From CAVZQN01 sp963837395 (GTDB taxonomy: Bacteria > Acidobacteriota > HRBIN11 > JAKEFK01), in assembly GCA_963837395.1 (NCBI GenBank), contig CAWINI010000003.1, positions 806,001 through 870,000 of the forward strand: 64,000 nt of DNA, in the 5' to 3' direction. Position numbers and translations under genes: made by a program. The notes beneath the pieces are model-generated. The model saw nothing but the letters and a program-made list of their open reading frames with translations. It did not search any database and had not been told where the DNA came from. Positions 52,978-62,079 of the stretch are shown piece after piece (within the stretch, counting starts at the first letter, position 1; each line of letters starts with the position of its first letter).

Positions 52978-53488
52978 GCATTGTTTCTCCAATCTTTTTT
53001 TGGCGAATTAATGTGATTCCAACTGGCAGTTTAAATTTCGATCGGGAGGAGCTTTCTAGAACCAATAAAGCAGTCGGAAATAATTCCGCTGCGGCTGAAA
53101 TCAGTTCGGGATAATCCTGATAATCGTAAGGTGGATCCAAAAAAATGATATCAGCATTTTCGCCCGCTTTGTGAATGACCTCTAACCCTTTGATTGCAGA
53201 CAAAGAATAGATTCGCCATAACGCATCATCACCACATATTTTGAGGTTGTCTTCAATTGCTTTGAGGGCTTTGTGATTGGTTTCCAGGAAATAAACGCGT
53301 GCTGCTCCCCGGCTTAATGCTTCAATTCCAACAGCTCCGCTTCCAGCGAATGCATCCACAAAATTGGAATTTTCGATTTGATTTTGAAGGATGTTAAAAA
53401 GAGTCTCGCGAACTCGATCGGTGGTTGGACGAAATGAATCGGATGATTTGAGATTGCGCCCGCGAAGCGTCCCTGCTATTACGCGCAT
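52949..53488 (-). CDS. rsmD: 16S rRNA (guanine-966-N2)-methyltransferase RsmD
   Basis: The 179-residue Rossmann methyltransferase has MRVIAGTLRGRNLKS, the substrate-binding PTTDRVRETLFNIL, the SAM-binding FVDAFAGSGAVGIEALSRG and the catalytic motif DIIFLDPPYDY. The length is normal. Its 3' end overlaps the kinase/MurQ gene tail to tail. Confidence 0.93.
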   Translation of the reverse strand: MRVIAGTLRGRNLKSSDSFRPTTDRVRETLFNILQNQIENSNFVDAFAGSGAVGIEALSRGAARVYFLETNHKALKAIEDNLKICGDDALWRIYSLSAIKGLEVIHKAGENADIIFLDPPYDYQDYPELISAAAELFPTALLVLESSSRSKFKLPVGITLIRQKKIGETMLSFCQKTSK

Positions 53489-53517
53489 ACAAATACTCTA
53501 CCGCAAATACGCAGAGC

Positions 53518-54381
53518 TTATTCAGGGGATTCGTTGCGGACTTCGACTTTTTGTTTTAATGCAGTCAAGTCAAGAGTTCCGTTTCGAAACTTCTCCACAT
53601 CATCATTATGCAAAGTAAAAATAATGCTTCGTTCCTGGCTGGAGACAAAACTTTCGCGGATGTGAGCGGTTACCGTAATTCGGTCTCTATTATTCAAATC
53701 CGCCAGTACTGGGGCTTTTTCTGCAAGAACATTAGTCACTATGGTCGTAATCTTTTCAATTAACTGCTGATAACTTGAGGCCAGCATTTTTTCCAAATCC
53801 AAATCAGACAGAACTTCAGCGGTCGTACTGGACACTTGAGATAATCCTACTGTTGGTGATGCTTCAAGTTCTTTTAAATTCTTTTGAACTTCAGTTAATT
53901 CAGTTTGAAATGCAACCAGCGTCGCCTTGCTCCTTTTCTTACCGGTAACTTCAATTTGAATACGTTGGGTCAACTCCGATTCCCTGGCTCGCAACCTGAT
54001 CATTTCCGCCTGCCGCTCAATTTGTTTTTGCACCATAGTCATTTGTTCTTCGGCAAGACGTTTCTGGCGATCCAGTTCCTGCAATAATGGCCTGGTAAAG
54101 TAAATTGCCGGCAGTTGAAGCGTTATGGTAACAACCGGACCATATTCCGGAAGTCTGCAAGAGTGAGCGGAATAAAATATTCCAGGTAATCTCGGAAATT
54201 TTTCGCGTAGCGAGATCATCAAAATTGTCTGGAAGTCTGTGAGCTTCACCATAGCACGCAGGTCGGGCTGTTTTTCCGGCGCCGGGATCGATACCGTTTC
54301 AGGCTCAATCACTTGATCTTGTGCCCACAGAACTGGCGCCACAAAAACAAAAATCAATAGCGCCAGAATTTTCTTATTCAC
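53518..54381 (-). CDS. Exported coiled-coil protein, unrecognised
   Basis: A 287-residue protein with a signal peptide (MNKKILALLIFVFVAPVLWA) and a mixed N-terminal domain (about 40-95). A charged coiled coil follows (about 100-185) and then an alpha/beta C-terminal part (about 200-275). No family was recognised. It overlaps the anti-sigma gene by 8 bases, making the third gene of a sigma/anti-sigma/periplasmic protein unit. That position suits a sensor, or a target, of the anti-sigma factor. Confidence 0.65.
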   Translation of the reverse strand: MNKKILALLIFVFVAPVLWAQDQVIEPETVSIPAPEKQPDLRAMVKLTDFQTILMISLREKFPRLPGIFYSAHSCRLPEYGPVVTITLQLPAIYFTRPLLQELDRQKRLAEEQMTMVQKQIERQAEMIRLRARESELTQRIQIEVTGKKRSKATLVAFQTELTEVQKNLKELEASPTVGLSQVSSTTAEVLSDLDLEKMLASSYQQLIEKITTIVTNVLAEKAPVLADLNNRDRITVTAHIRESFVSSQERSIIFTLHNDDVEKFRNGTLDLTALKQKVEVRNESPE

Positions 54382-55060
54382 TGGTATCTCCGGTTTCTGT
54401 CGCTGATGCTTTCAATACGTAATCGAGCAACTGATTGGTACGATCTACTTCTTGGCCAGTGCGATCATAAGTAGCGGCAATATCATGCTGGATTTTCCGA
54501 ACATCTGCGGTGTGCTGGAGCTGCAAATAATTTGTGTACATTTGCAGTGTTTGCCAGTATAGCTTTTGCTGTTGATTATTATTTTGATCCAGCAGCTGCT
54601 TGAATCTCACTTCGGAGAGATCACGGTAACTCTGAGTATCCTGTTGGATCGAAGCTAACTGCATCTGCATTTTTTTGATTTCTTCGGAAAGTTCTGCCTG
54701 GCTTCGTGCGTTTTTTCCCCATCGTATCGTAAATTGTTTGGATGAAACTTCCCACTGCAAAGGCATGAAGGTTAGCGCACTGATGAAACCGGTTATCGCG
54801 ATAATCCAGATCGCAGCTTTACTGAAGACAATGGATCGCCATTTCTGATCCCGCCTCAAAAGCTCACGGATACGAAGCTTTTCATCGAGATCTCTTCGCG
54901 GGATTTGTCGCATCAAACCTGAAATGGCTCCAAGTTCAGAATGACTCTTCCTGCAGTCTTCGCATGTTTCCAAATGCGCGCGAAGATGCTGCTCTTCCTC
55001 CGGCTCCAGCTCTCCACTTATACCTGAGACTATTAATTCCTCGAACCCTTCACAACTCAT
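54374..55060 (-). CDS. Zinc-finger anti-sigma factor
   Basis: A 228-residue membrane protein. The N-terminal ZAS-type anti-sigma domain has the zinc motif HLRAHLETCEDCRKSH (about 27-42). One membrane segment lies at about 82-100, followed by a periplasmic part with a long coiled coil (about 120-210). It should bind and silence the ECF sigma factor encoded just upstream, whose gene it overlaps by 11 bases. A released signal in the periplasm would free the sigma factor. Confidence 0.85.
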   Translation of the reverse strand: MSCEGFEELIVSGISGELEPEEEQHLRAHLETCEDCRKSHSELGAISGLMRQIPRRDLDEKLRIRELLRRDQKWRSIVFSKAAIWIIAITGFISALTFMPLQWEVSSKQFTIRWGKNARSQAELSEEIKKMQMQLASIQQDTQSYRDLSEVRFKQLLDQNNNQQQKLYWQTLQMYTNYLQLQHTADVRKIQHDIAATYDRTGQEVDRTNQLLDYVLKASATETGDTSE

Positions 55061-55655
55061 CGTTTCTTTTCACCTCAACAAGCTTTAACGCCCTCCGCAA
55101 ACCATCCAGCGCGTAATACATCCTGCTTTTTACTGTTGAAACTGGACATTCCAACATTTCGCTAATTTCATGAAACTTCATTCCTTCATATTCCTTCAAC
55201 AACAACACTGTTCTCTGTTCCGGTGGTAACATCGAAATCGCTCGCCGAATCCGGCTGTAAATCTGTTCTCGTTCTACAACCTGCTCTGCACTGTGCTCTT
55301 CCGTGATTACATCAGCAAGATTTTGCTGATCACCCATCGGATCAAAAAATGTCTTCCACCGTTTTCGCTTCCGAAGCAAAGTATTGCAACGATTAATTGC
55401 AATCTTAAAAAGCCAGGATGAAAATTTTGATTGCTTCTTAAACTTCGCTAAATTTCGATATGCATTTACAAAACTATCCTGGCAAGCATCTTTTGCTTCT
55501 TCCTCAGAATTCATAAAACGGAGAATGAAGTTATATAAAGGCTTCTGCCATCGGTCGATCAGAACATCAAAGTCCTTGATGTTGCCAAGCAACACCGAAT
55601 CGACCAGCTCTTCATCCGATCGTTGCCGCACGTATGGCTCAGGCACCCTCTTCAT
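55050..55655 (-). CDS. RpoE-like ECF sigma factor
   Basis: A sigma factor of 201 residues from ATG 55655 (GGAG eight bases upstream); a GTG at 55661 would add two residues. Region 2 (DRWQKPLYNFILRFMNSEEE, AKDACQDSFVNAYRNLAKF, FSSWLFKIAINRCN) and region 4 (LPPEQRTVLLLKEYEGMKFH, EISEMLECPVSTVKSRMYYA) are complete. It forms an operon with its anti-sigma factor and a periplasmic protein. A repeat-rich gap lies upstream. Confidence 0.9.
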   Translation of the reverse strand: MKRVPEPYVRQRSDEELVDSVLLGNIKDFDVLIDRWQKPLYNFILRFMNSEEEAKDACQDSFVNAYRNLAKFKKQSKFSSWLFKIAINRCNTLLRKRKRWKTFFDPMGDQQNLADVITEEHSAEQVVEREQIYSRIRRAISMLPPEQRTVLLLKEYEGMKFHEISEMLECPVSTVKSRMYYALDGLRRALKLVEVKRNDEL

Positions 55656-55711
55656 ACCCACTCCGTAAGACTCGAACCTCTACAGGAAAGACGTATCTCC
55701 CTGTAAGATGG

Positions 55712-55831
55712 CGAATAGAGAATAGATTGATATTGAGAATAGAGAATAGAGAATAGAGAATAGAGAATAGAAGATAGAGAATTGATGCTAGACACGCAAT
55801 CTTCTATCCTCCATCCTCTATCCTCAATCTT
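55712..55831. repeat. Composite palindrome with GAGAATA tandem repeats
   Basis: About five tandem GAGAATA units (55733-55768) and variants face an opposing pyrimidine arm of CTTCTATCCTCCATCCTC type (about 55800-55831). It is the same phrase family as 6684-6811 but with a different unit length. It lies between the ECF sigma gene and the hydrolase gene and touches the hydrolase stop codon. Confidence 0.8.
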
Positions 55832-56923
55832 CTAAAATGACTTGTACCATTTCTCCAGAATCTTCTCGGCCGGCTTGCCGCGCGGCGTATAATCCCGATC
55901 CTGCGACCCGCCATCGCCCCACCAATTGTAAAAGTAAACAGCATGCATAAAGGAAGGTGGTGGATCCCAGGTTTTCACGAACGCCTGATAACATAGTTCC
56001 TGTTCTTTTAGATCAACGGCCGTCTTAGCAAAGTAGTTCCATGGATCTTTATTCGCGCCATCAACACTCGGATATCCGATTTCTGTGATGATGATCGGTC
56101 TTTTGTATTCGTTATAAGCTTCCTCGATCCTTTGTTTGGCTGGCTTCCATGCCCCAAGTAATTCATCGAGAGTAGGATCCAATTTTTGCGTCAGTCCGAA
56201 ATAAGCATTGATTCCAAGATAATCGAGCTCTTTCATGAATGCGATGTTGTGATAATGATCCCAGTTCGCTGAATAGGTGAGCAGTCCTGAATAATTTCTC
56301 CGCGCATAACGCACAATTTTGGACCAATGATCATAATCCGATTCCATCGCGCATAATTCAGATCCGATCGATAAAACTTCCACCTGATACTCTCTTGCAA
56401 GATCAGTATAGAAACGGATTAATTGCGTATAGTTCTTCCACCACAGTTCCGGATCCTGCGGTTTTAGAACTCCACGCCATTCTTTGTGTCCAAGATGTTG
56501 AATATGAAGAGTAGGGAACAAAAAAACACTGAGTCCTTTTTGATGGGCATACTGAATGATTTCAGAAAGTCTTGAAATTTCAACAGCTCTACGGTTTAAG
56601 TAAATATAATTGGCGCGGATGTCTTCTTGATAATTGGTAACGAAAAATGAAATGCTGCGTGCGCCGGCAGAATGAATTTCATCGATTGCTTCCTTGTAAG
56701 AATAATCTTCTTCCAAAGCAAACAATGGTAAAACCAACCCCGGTTGAAAGTGATTCTGAACAGATTTCACTCTGGCCGGAAATGATTTACGCGAATACCA
56801 CCAGGATCCAAGTTCGAAAAATACGGAAGTAAAAGAGAGACCAAGTAACCCAATGGCGAGAGGAATTAATCTGTGGAGTCTTTTTGCAGATTTCGAAAGC
56901 TTGTTTTGAGATTCATCAGTCAT
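55832..56923 (-). CDS. Membrane-anchored glycoside hydrolase, GH113-like
   Basis: A 363-residue protein with a cytoplasmic basic N-terminus, one membrane anchor (about 20-42) and a TIM barrel. The acid/base Glu is probably in VLSIGSELCAME (about residue 200) and the nucleophile Glu in IIITEIGYPSVDG (about 290). Trp-rich substrate-binding strands (YFYNWWGDGG) lie near the C-terminus. GH113 members are beta-mannanases and related enzymes; the substrate here is not evident. Its start overlaps the end of the upstream TPR gene by 8 bases. Confidence 0.75.
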   Translation of the reverse strand: MTDESQNKLSKSAKRLHRLIPLAIGLLGLSFTSVFFELGSWWYSRKSFPARVKSVQNHFQPGLVLPLFALEEDYSYKEAIDEIHSAGARSISFFVTNYQEDIRANYIYLNRRAVEISRLSEIIQYAHQKGLSVFLFPTLHIQHLGHKEWRGVLKPQDPELWWKNYTQLIRFYTDLAREYQVEVLSIGSELCAMESDYDHWSKIVRYARRNYSGLLTYSANWDHYHNIAFMKELDYLGINAYFGLTQKLDPTLDELLGAWKPAKQRIEEAYNEYKRPIIITEIGYPSVDGANKDPWNYFAKTAVDLKEQELCYQAFVKTWDPPPSFMHAVYFYNWWGDGGSQDRDYTPRGKPAEKILEKWYKSF

Positions 56924-57254
56924 TCTCAGTATCAGCCTTCATCTCTTCTAACATTGCTTTCATTTCATCTCTTGCATGCCAATCCCCTTTCTTCTCAGCT
57001 GCAGCGATCCCTTGCCCCAAAAGTTCTTTGGCCTGATCTGTTCCTCCGGCTTTTCGTGCTGCTATAGCTGCCTGAAAATATGCGGCGGAATATGAAGGAT
57101 CAGTTTTCAAAACTTCACAGAAGTGATTGATGGCTTCATCAAAGTTTTGAATGCTCATGTATTCCATGGCCAATGCGTATCGCGAAAATGTATCGGCCGG
57201 ATCCATTTCCACAAATTCTTTGAACTGTTCTAACCTGCTTTTTTCTTCTTCCAT
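56916..57254 (-). CDS. Small TPR protein
   Basis: A 112-residue protein from ATG 57254 (MEEEKSRLEQFKEFVEMDP); an upstream in-frame ATG at 57284 lies in a repeat and is less likely. Two to three TPR units are visible (TFSRYALAMEYMSIQNFDEA, YSAAYFQAAIAARKAGGTDQ). Coupled to the GH113-like gene by overlap. It is probably a protein-binding adaptor; partners unknown. Confidence 0.72.
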   Translation of the reverse strand: MEEEKSRLEQFKEFVEMDPADTFSRYALAMEYMSIQNFDEAINHFCEVLKTDPSYSAAYFQAAIAARKAGGTDQAKELLGQGIAAAEKKGDWHARDEMKAMLEEMKADTEND

Positions 57255-57267
57255 ATTTTCCTTTTTT

Positions 57268-57335
57268 TTAACCACGAAGGTCACGAAGAAGCACGAAGTT
57301 TTTATTTTATCTTTTTATACCTTCGTGTTAATTCG
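57268..57335. repeat. ACCACGAAGGTCACGAAG-type palindrome
   Basis: Phrases ACCACGAAGG/TCACGAAG/GCACGAAG on the left face CCTTCGTGTTAATTCGT on the right around a T-rich loop. It belongs to the same loose family as 14686-14753 and the short arm at 59247-59275 between aceE and aceF. Confidence 0.65.
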
Positions 57336-57346
57336 TCTCCTGCTTT

Positions 57347-57478
57347 GAAAATCGGCGATCGACCAAGTTCCCCTCCTTATGAAGGAGGGGATAAAGGGGA
57401 GGTTGGAAACATTTTGAAGACTCCAACCCCCTCTTTGATCTCCCCCTTCATAAGGGGGAGAAACGAACGCCGATTTTC
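57347..57478. repeat. Composite palindrome, CCTTATGAAGGAGGGGG family (copy 2) with outer arms
   Basis: The core (57368-57462) closely matches the element at 40620-40716, including the right-end run CCCCCTTCATAAGGGGGAGA. Here it is also enclosed by perfect 11-base outer arms GAAAATCGGCG (57347-57357) and CGCCGATTTTC (57468-57478). It lies between the TPR gene and aceF. It contains no coding sequence and is too short for a transposase gene, which fits a non-autonomous element. Confidence 0.8.
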
Positions 57479-57529
57479 ATTATTTCTGTTTGATCTAATG
57501 ATCATGAGTTACTTCGTGGTTGATAAATT

Positions 57530-59242
57530 CTATCCTTCCAGGGCAATCAAGAATGGATCCTTAAGCGCTTCAGCAACCCATCTTAAGAAGCGCGCCGCAT
57601 CAGCGCCATCGATTAATCGATGATCATACGACAAAGACAGCGGAAGCATTAATCGCGGTTCAAATTTTCCCTCAACGAACACCGGTTCGATGCTAGATCT
57701 TGAAATTCCAAGGATTGCAACTTGAGGAAAATAAACAATCGGTGAAAAAGCAATACCGCCAATTCCGCCAAGATTTGTGATGGTAAAAGTTCCGCCCTGC
57801 ATTTCCTCCAACGATAATTTTTTTGTTCTCGCTTTTTCTGCAGCTTCAGAGAGATCAACTGATATTTGAAGAATATTTTTCTTATCAACGTCGCGAATAA
57901 CAGGCACAAGCAATCCGCGATCCGTATCGACCGCCACTCCAACGTGATAAAACTTTTTGTAAATAATTTCGTTCTTCGCTACATCAAGACTGGCATTGAA
58001 TTGTGGAAACGTCTTCAATGCTGATGCAACCACTTTCAATAAAACTGCAGTAACTGTTAATTTTCCGCCAGCAACTTCAACTTTATTTCCGAATTTTTTT
58101 CGATGTTCTTCGAGTTCAGTAATGTCTGCTTTGTCATATTGAGTTACGCGCGCAACATTGAGCCATGAAATGATCATGTTTTCCGCAGTTTTCTGACGGA
58201 TTCCGCTCATTGGTTTGCGTTCAATCTGGCCCCACTTCGAAAAATCGGGAAGCGAAGGAACTGTTAAGCCGGGTAAACCTGCCGATGGCGTTTCTTTCTG
58301 TGTACGTGCGCTGCGTGCATATTTTTTTACATCTTCGATTGAGATCCGGCCGCGTGGTCCTGATCCTGTTACTTTGTTGATATCAATTCCAATTTCACGT
58401 GAAAAACGGCGCACCGATGGCGCAGCAGGCGCAACTTTTACGATTGCATCCGGACGATACTTTCGATAACCTTCCGCAACTGGAGTAAGAGCTTCCTCCA
58501 ATCCTGCACGTCGCGGCTTCGGTTCTGCTGCAAATTTCGGTTCTTCTTCAACCACTTCTTCAACTGCGGCAGGTTCTGTCTCTGGCGCTTCAGAAACTTC
58601 TGCTTCTTCACTGGCAGTGATTACAAAAACAACATCACCTACTTTTGCCTTATCCCCTTCTTTGATTCGAACTTCTTTAATCACACCAGAAACGGATGAT
58701 GGAACTTCCACAGTTGCTTTATCAGTTTCAAGTTCCATCAGTGGTTGATCCTTTGAAACCTGATCACCCGGTTTTGCCAGAACTTTGATAACGCTCGCTT
58801 CTTCGATATTTTCGCCAAGTTCTGGAATTTTGAATTCAACAGTCCCTGAAGCAGGACCTTTTTTTACAGCAGCCTTTGTTGATTTTGGTGCAGCCGCTGT
58901 TTTCGCAGCTGGTTTTGATTCCGCTTTCTTCTCCGCTTTTTTCTCAGCTGGCTTTTTTTCTTCTGCCGGAGCTGCAGCTGGTTTCGATGTGGCTTCAGCT
59001 TTTCCATCAGAATCAATGGTCAAAACAACTTCTCCAACTTGAGCTTTGCCGCCTTCTTGCACGCGGATTTCTTTTACCACTCCGCTGATTGTTGATGGAA
59101 CTTCAATTGTCGCCTTGTCAGTTTCTAATTCCAGCACCGGCTGATCTTTTTGGATCTTATCGCCTACCGACACCAGTACTTTCGTTACACTGGCCGCATC
59201 AATATTTTCACCAAGTTCGGGAAGTCTAAATTCAGTTGCCAT
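57530..59242 (-). CDS. aceF: Pyruvate dehydrogenase E2, dihydrolipoamide acetyltransferase
   Basis: E2 forms the core of the pyruvate dehydrogenase complex. The 570-residue protein has two lipoyl domains (lipoylated Lys in LELETDKATIEVPS, about 43, and in MELETDKATVEVPS, about 172) joined by Ala/Lys/Pro-rich linkers. It also has a peripheral-subunit-binding domain (VRRFSREIGIDINKVTGSGP, about 280-310) and the catalytic domain with DHRLIDGADAARFL near the C-terminus. It lies 24 bases after aceE on the same strand. No lpd (E3) gene is in the window. Confidence 0.94.
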   Translation of the reverse strand: MATEFRLPELGENIDAASVTKVLVSVGDKIQKDQPVLELETDKATIEVPSTISGVVKEIRVQEGGKAQVGEVVLTIDSDGKAEATSKPAAAPAEEKKPAEKKAEKKAESKPAAKTAAAPKSTKAAVKKGPASGTVEFKIPELGENIEEASVIKVLAKPGDQVSKDQPLMELETDKATVEVPSSVSGVIKEVRIKEGDKAKVGDVVFVITASEEAEVSEAPETEPAAVEEVVEEEPKFAAEPKPRRAGLEEALTPVAEGYRKYRPDAIVKVAPAAPSVRRFSREIGIDINKVTGSGPRGRISIEDVKKYARSARTQKETPSAGLPGLTVPSLPDFSKWGQIERKPMSGIRQKTAENMIISWLNVARVTQYDKADITELEEHRKKFGNKVEVAGGKLTVTAVLLKVVASALKTFPQFNASLDVAKNEIIYKKFYHVGVAVDTDRGLLVPVIRDVDKKNILQISVDLSEAAEKARTKKLSLEEMQGGTFTITNLGGIGGIAFSPIVYFPQVAILGISRSSIEPVFVEGKFEPRLMLPLSLSYDHRLIDGADAARFLRWVAEALKDPFLIALEG

Positions 59243-59266
59243 TTTTAACCACGAAGCACAGGAAGA

Positions 59267-61966
59267 TCACGAAGTTACTGGATTTTTTTTATCGGGTTGA
59301 ATGCCGAGATCTTTTTCCGCATTTTGAACCAAATCAATTCCGATTTTGCCTTGACGCGCCAATCCACTTAAAGCAGCAAGCGTGATATATCGCGCATCGA
59401 CTTCAAAGAAATCGCGCAACGAACTCCTGCTGTCACTTCGTCCATATCCATCGGTACCTAATGTATACATTGGACCCGGTACCCATTTTGCGATTGAATC
59501 GGGAATTGCCTTAATGAAATCTGAAGATGCTACAAAAACACATCCTTGTTCATCTTTCAAAGCCTGTTGAACATAAGGAACTTTCGGAGTTGCACCAGGA
59601 TTCAGCAGATTCCAACGCTCAGTATTAAGTCCATCGCGTCTGAGTTCTTTGTAACTCGTTACGCTCCAAACATCTGAAGCTACACCATATTTTTCCGCAA
59701 GCAACTTTTGCGCTTTCAACACTTCATTAATCAGCGGACCACTTCCGAATAAATTCACTTTGCCATTTTGAGCCGGAATATCGGAAGGCCGTAACTTATA
59801 CATCCCTTTCAAAATTCCTTCGCGCGCACCTTCCGGCATTTGAGGCATCGGATAATTTTCGTTATAAAGCGTCAGATAGTAAAAAATATCTTCACGTTCT
59901 TCATACATCCTGCGGATCCCTTCTCGGATGATGATCGCGATTTCAAATGCAAATGACGGATCATATGTAACTAAATTTGGATATGCTTGTGCAAAAAAGA
60001 GCGTGTGCCCATCTTGATGTTGAAGTCCTTCACCATTTAGGGTTGTTCTTCCAGCGGTGCCGCCTAACAAAAATCCTTTGCACCGCAAATCTCCGGCTGC
60101 CCAGATCAAATCTCCGATGCGTTGAAATCCGAACATCGAATAATAAATGAAGAACGGAATCGTATTGATGCCATGCGTAGCATAAGCCGTGCCTGCAGCA
60201 ATAAAAGACGACATCGATCCAGCTTCAGTAATTCCTTCTTCCAGGATTTGCCCATCTTCCGATTCTTTGTAATACAAAAGACTTGCAGCATCGACCGGCT
60301 CATACAATTGCCCGACGTGCGAATAAATTCCAACCTGGCGGAATAGCGATTCCATTCCGAACGTTCGCGCTTCATCCGGCACAATCGGCACAATCAGATC
60401 GCCGATTTCTTTGTCCTTCAAAAGTTTCGACAGCAAGCGCACAAAAACCATGGTCGAAGAAACTTCCCTGCCTTCAGTGCCTTTGTAAAATTCTTCGAAC
60501 AGTGATTCAGCTGGTGTTTTTAATGGAGGGCTGGTAACTTTCCTTTCCGGCAAATAGCCGCCCAATTTTTCGCGTTTTTCTTTTAGATAATTAATTTCAG
60601 GACTATCAGGTTCCGGAACATAAAAGGGTGCATTTGCGATCTCTTTATCAGAAATGGGAATCCCAAATCGGGTACGAAATTCACGCAATTCTTCTTCATT
60701 TAATTTCTTCTGTTGGTGCGTGATGTTCTTTCCTTCACCACTTTCACCTAAACCGTATCCTTTGATTGTTTTCGCCAGAATGACGGTCGGCGATCCTTTA
60801 TGTTCAAAAGCTGCTTTGTAGGCGGTATAAACTTTTTGCGGATCATGACCGCCTCTGCGAAGCTTCGCTAATTGTTCATCGGAAAGATCCTTCACCATTT
60901 CCAAAAGTTTCGGATGAGCACCGAAGAAATGTTCGCGGATGAAGGAACCAGGCTCTACTGTGTACTTCAAATACCAACCATCGACAACTTCATCCATCCG
61001 TTTTACAAGCAAGCCCTCTTCATCTTTTGCAAGCAAAGCATCCCAATCCGTTCCCCAAATCACTTTGATTACATTCCAACCGGCGCCGCGAAATGCAGAT
61101 TCCAATTCCTGAATGATTTTGCCGTTTCCACGTACCGGACCATCTAACCGTTGGAGATTGCAGTTAATAACGAAGATCAGGTTGTCCAGCTTTTCGCGCG
61201 AAGCAAGTGTGATGGCGCCTAAAGTTTCCGGTTCATCCGTTTCACCATCACCTAAAAACGCCCAAACTTTCGAATCGCTTGTCTTCTTCAATCCGCGATC
61301 TTCCAGGTAACGATTGAATCGTGCTTGATAGATCGCCATGATCGGACCCAATCCCATCGATACTGTTGGAAATTGCCAGAAATTCGGCATCAGCCAGGGA
61401 TGCGGATAAGATGACACGCCGCCTTTCAGTTCATGCCTGAAATTTTCAATTTGGTCTGCAGTTAAGCGTCCTTCTAAAAATGCACGCGCATAAATTCCGG
61501 GCGAGGCGTGACCTTGAAAATAAACCATGTCTCCGCCTTGCTGATCATTGCGCGCACGGAAGAAATGATTGAAACCAATTTCGTATAAAGTAGCAGCTGA
61601 GGCATAGGTCGAAATATGACCGCCGATACCCGCGTCATGTTTGTTTGCCCGTACAACCATTGCCATTGCATTCCAGCGGATCAAGCTCTTAATTCTGCGT
61701 TCAATTTCACGGCTTCCCGGAAATGGCGGTTGCTTTTCTGGCGCAATCGTATTGATGTATGGTGTGTTTGCAGAAAATGGAAATCGCACTCCTTCTTCCT
61801 GTGCGTAAACCAGCAGCTCACGAATTAGATTCGTAACGCGTTCCGGACCTTCGGTCTGAAGTACATACTTTAATGAATCCAGCCACTCTCTGGTTTCAAG
61901 AGCTTCGAGTTCACTAACTTCTTGCTCTTTGTCTTGAATCTTTTCTTGTTCTGCTACCTCATGCAT
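59267..61966 (-). CDS. aceE: Pyruvate dehydrogenase E1, homodimeric type
   Basis: The thiamine-diphosphate enzyme decarboxylates pyruvate and acetylates the E2 lipoyl group. Its 899 residues match the single-chain, E. coli-like E1. Visible are the conserved HISTYASAATLYEIGFNHFF region, DMVYFQGHASPGIYARAFLE, the ThDP-binding motif GDGETDEPETLG to NCNLQRLDGPVRGNGKI and the C-terminal GTDGYGRSDSR. It starts behind GGAGGAAAT and forms an operon with aceF. Confidence 0.95.
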   Translation of the reverse strand: MHEVAEQEKIQDKEQEVSELEALETREWLDSLKYVLQTEGPERVTNLIRELLVYAQEEGVRFPFSANTPYINTIAPEKQPPFPGSREIERRIKSLIRWNAMAMVVRANKHDAGIGGHISTYASAATLYEIGFNHFFRARNDQQGGDMVYFQGHASPGIYARAFLEGRLTADQIENFRHELKGGVSSYPHPWLMPNFWQFPTVSMGLGPIMAIYQARFNRYLEDRGLKKTSDSKVWAFLGDGETDEPETLGAITLASREKLDNLIFVINCNLQRLDGPVRGNGKIIQELESAFRGAGWNVIKVIWGTDWDALLAKDEEGLLVKRMDEVVDGWYLKYTVEPGSFIREHFFGAHPKLLEMVKDLSDEQLAKLRRGGHDPQKVYTAYKAAFEHKGSPTVILAKTIKGYGLGESGEGKNITHQQKKLNEEELREFRTRFGIPISDKEIANAPFYVPEPDSPEINYLKEKREKLGGYLPERKVTSPPLKTPAESLFEEFYKGTEGREVSSTMVFVRLLSKLLKDKEIGDLIVPIVPDEARTFGMESLFRQVGIYSHVGQLYEPVDAASLLYYKESEDGQILEEGITEAGSMSSFIAAGTAYATHGINTIPFFIYYSMFGFQRIGDLIWAAGDLRCKGFLLGGTAGRTTLNGEGLQHQDGHTLFFAQAYPNLVTYDPSFAFEIAIIIREGIRRMYEEREDIFYYLTLYNENYPMPQMPEGAREGILKGMYKLRPSDIPAQNGKVNLFGSGPLINEVLKAQKLLAEKYGVASDVWSVTSYKELRRDGLNTERWNLLNPGATPKVPYVQQALKDEQGCVFVASSDFIKAIPDSIAKWVPGPMYTLGTDGYGRSDSRSSLRDFFEVDARYITLAALSGLARQGKIGIDLVQNAEKDLGIQPDKKNPVTS

Positions 61967-61997
61967 ATTTCCTCCAAACCAACAGCCATTCTTCGCT

Positions 61998-62068
61998 TAT
62001 TCCATTATTCCAACATTCCATCATTCCTATTGCCATGTGGAAGATTGGAATATTGGAATAATGGAATA
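61998..62068. repeat. Palindrome of the TATTCCATTATTCCAACATTC family
   Basis: Arms of 23 bases (61998-62020 and 62046-62068) pair with one mismatch. The arms are built from the phrases ATTCC and CCAAYATTCC. It lies between the HAD hydrolase gene and aceE and could end transcription from the hydrolase gene side. Confidence 0.8.
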
Positions 62069-62079
62069 TTCTCGGCAAA

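Noticed and set aside
55733..55768. CRISPR-like short direct repeats
   Set aside because: Units of 7 bases are contiguous with no spacers and belong to a palindrome.
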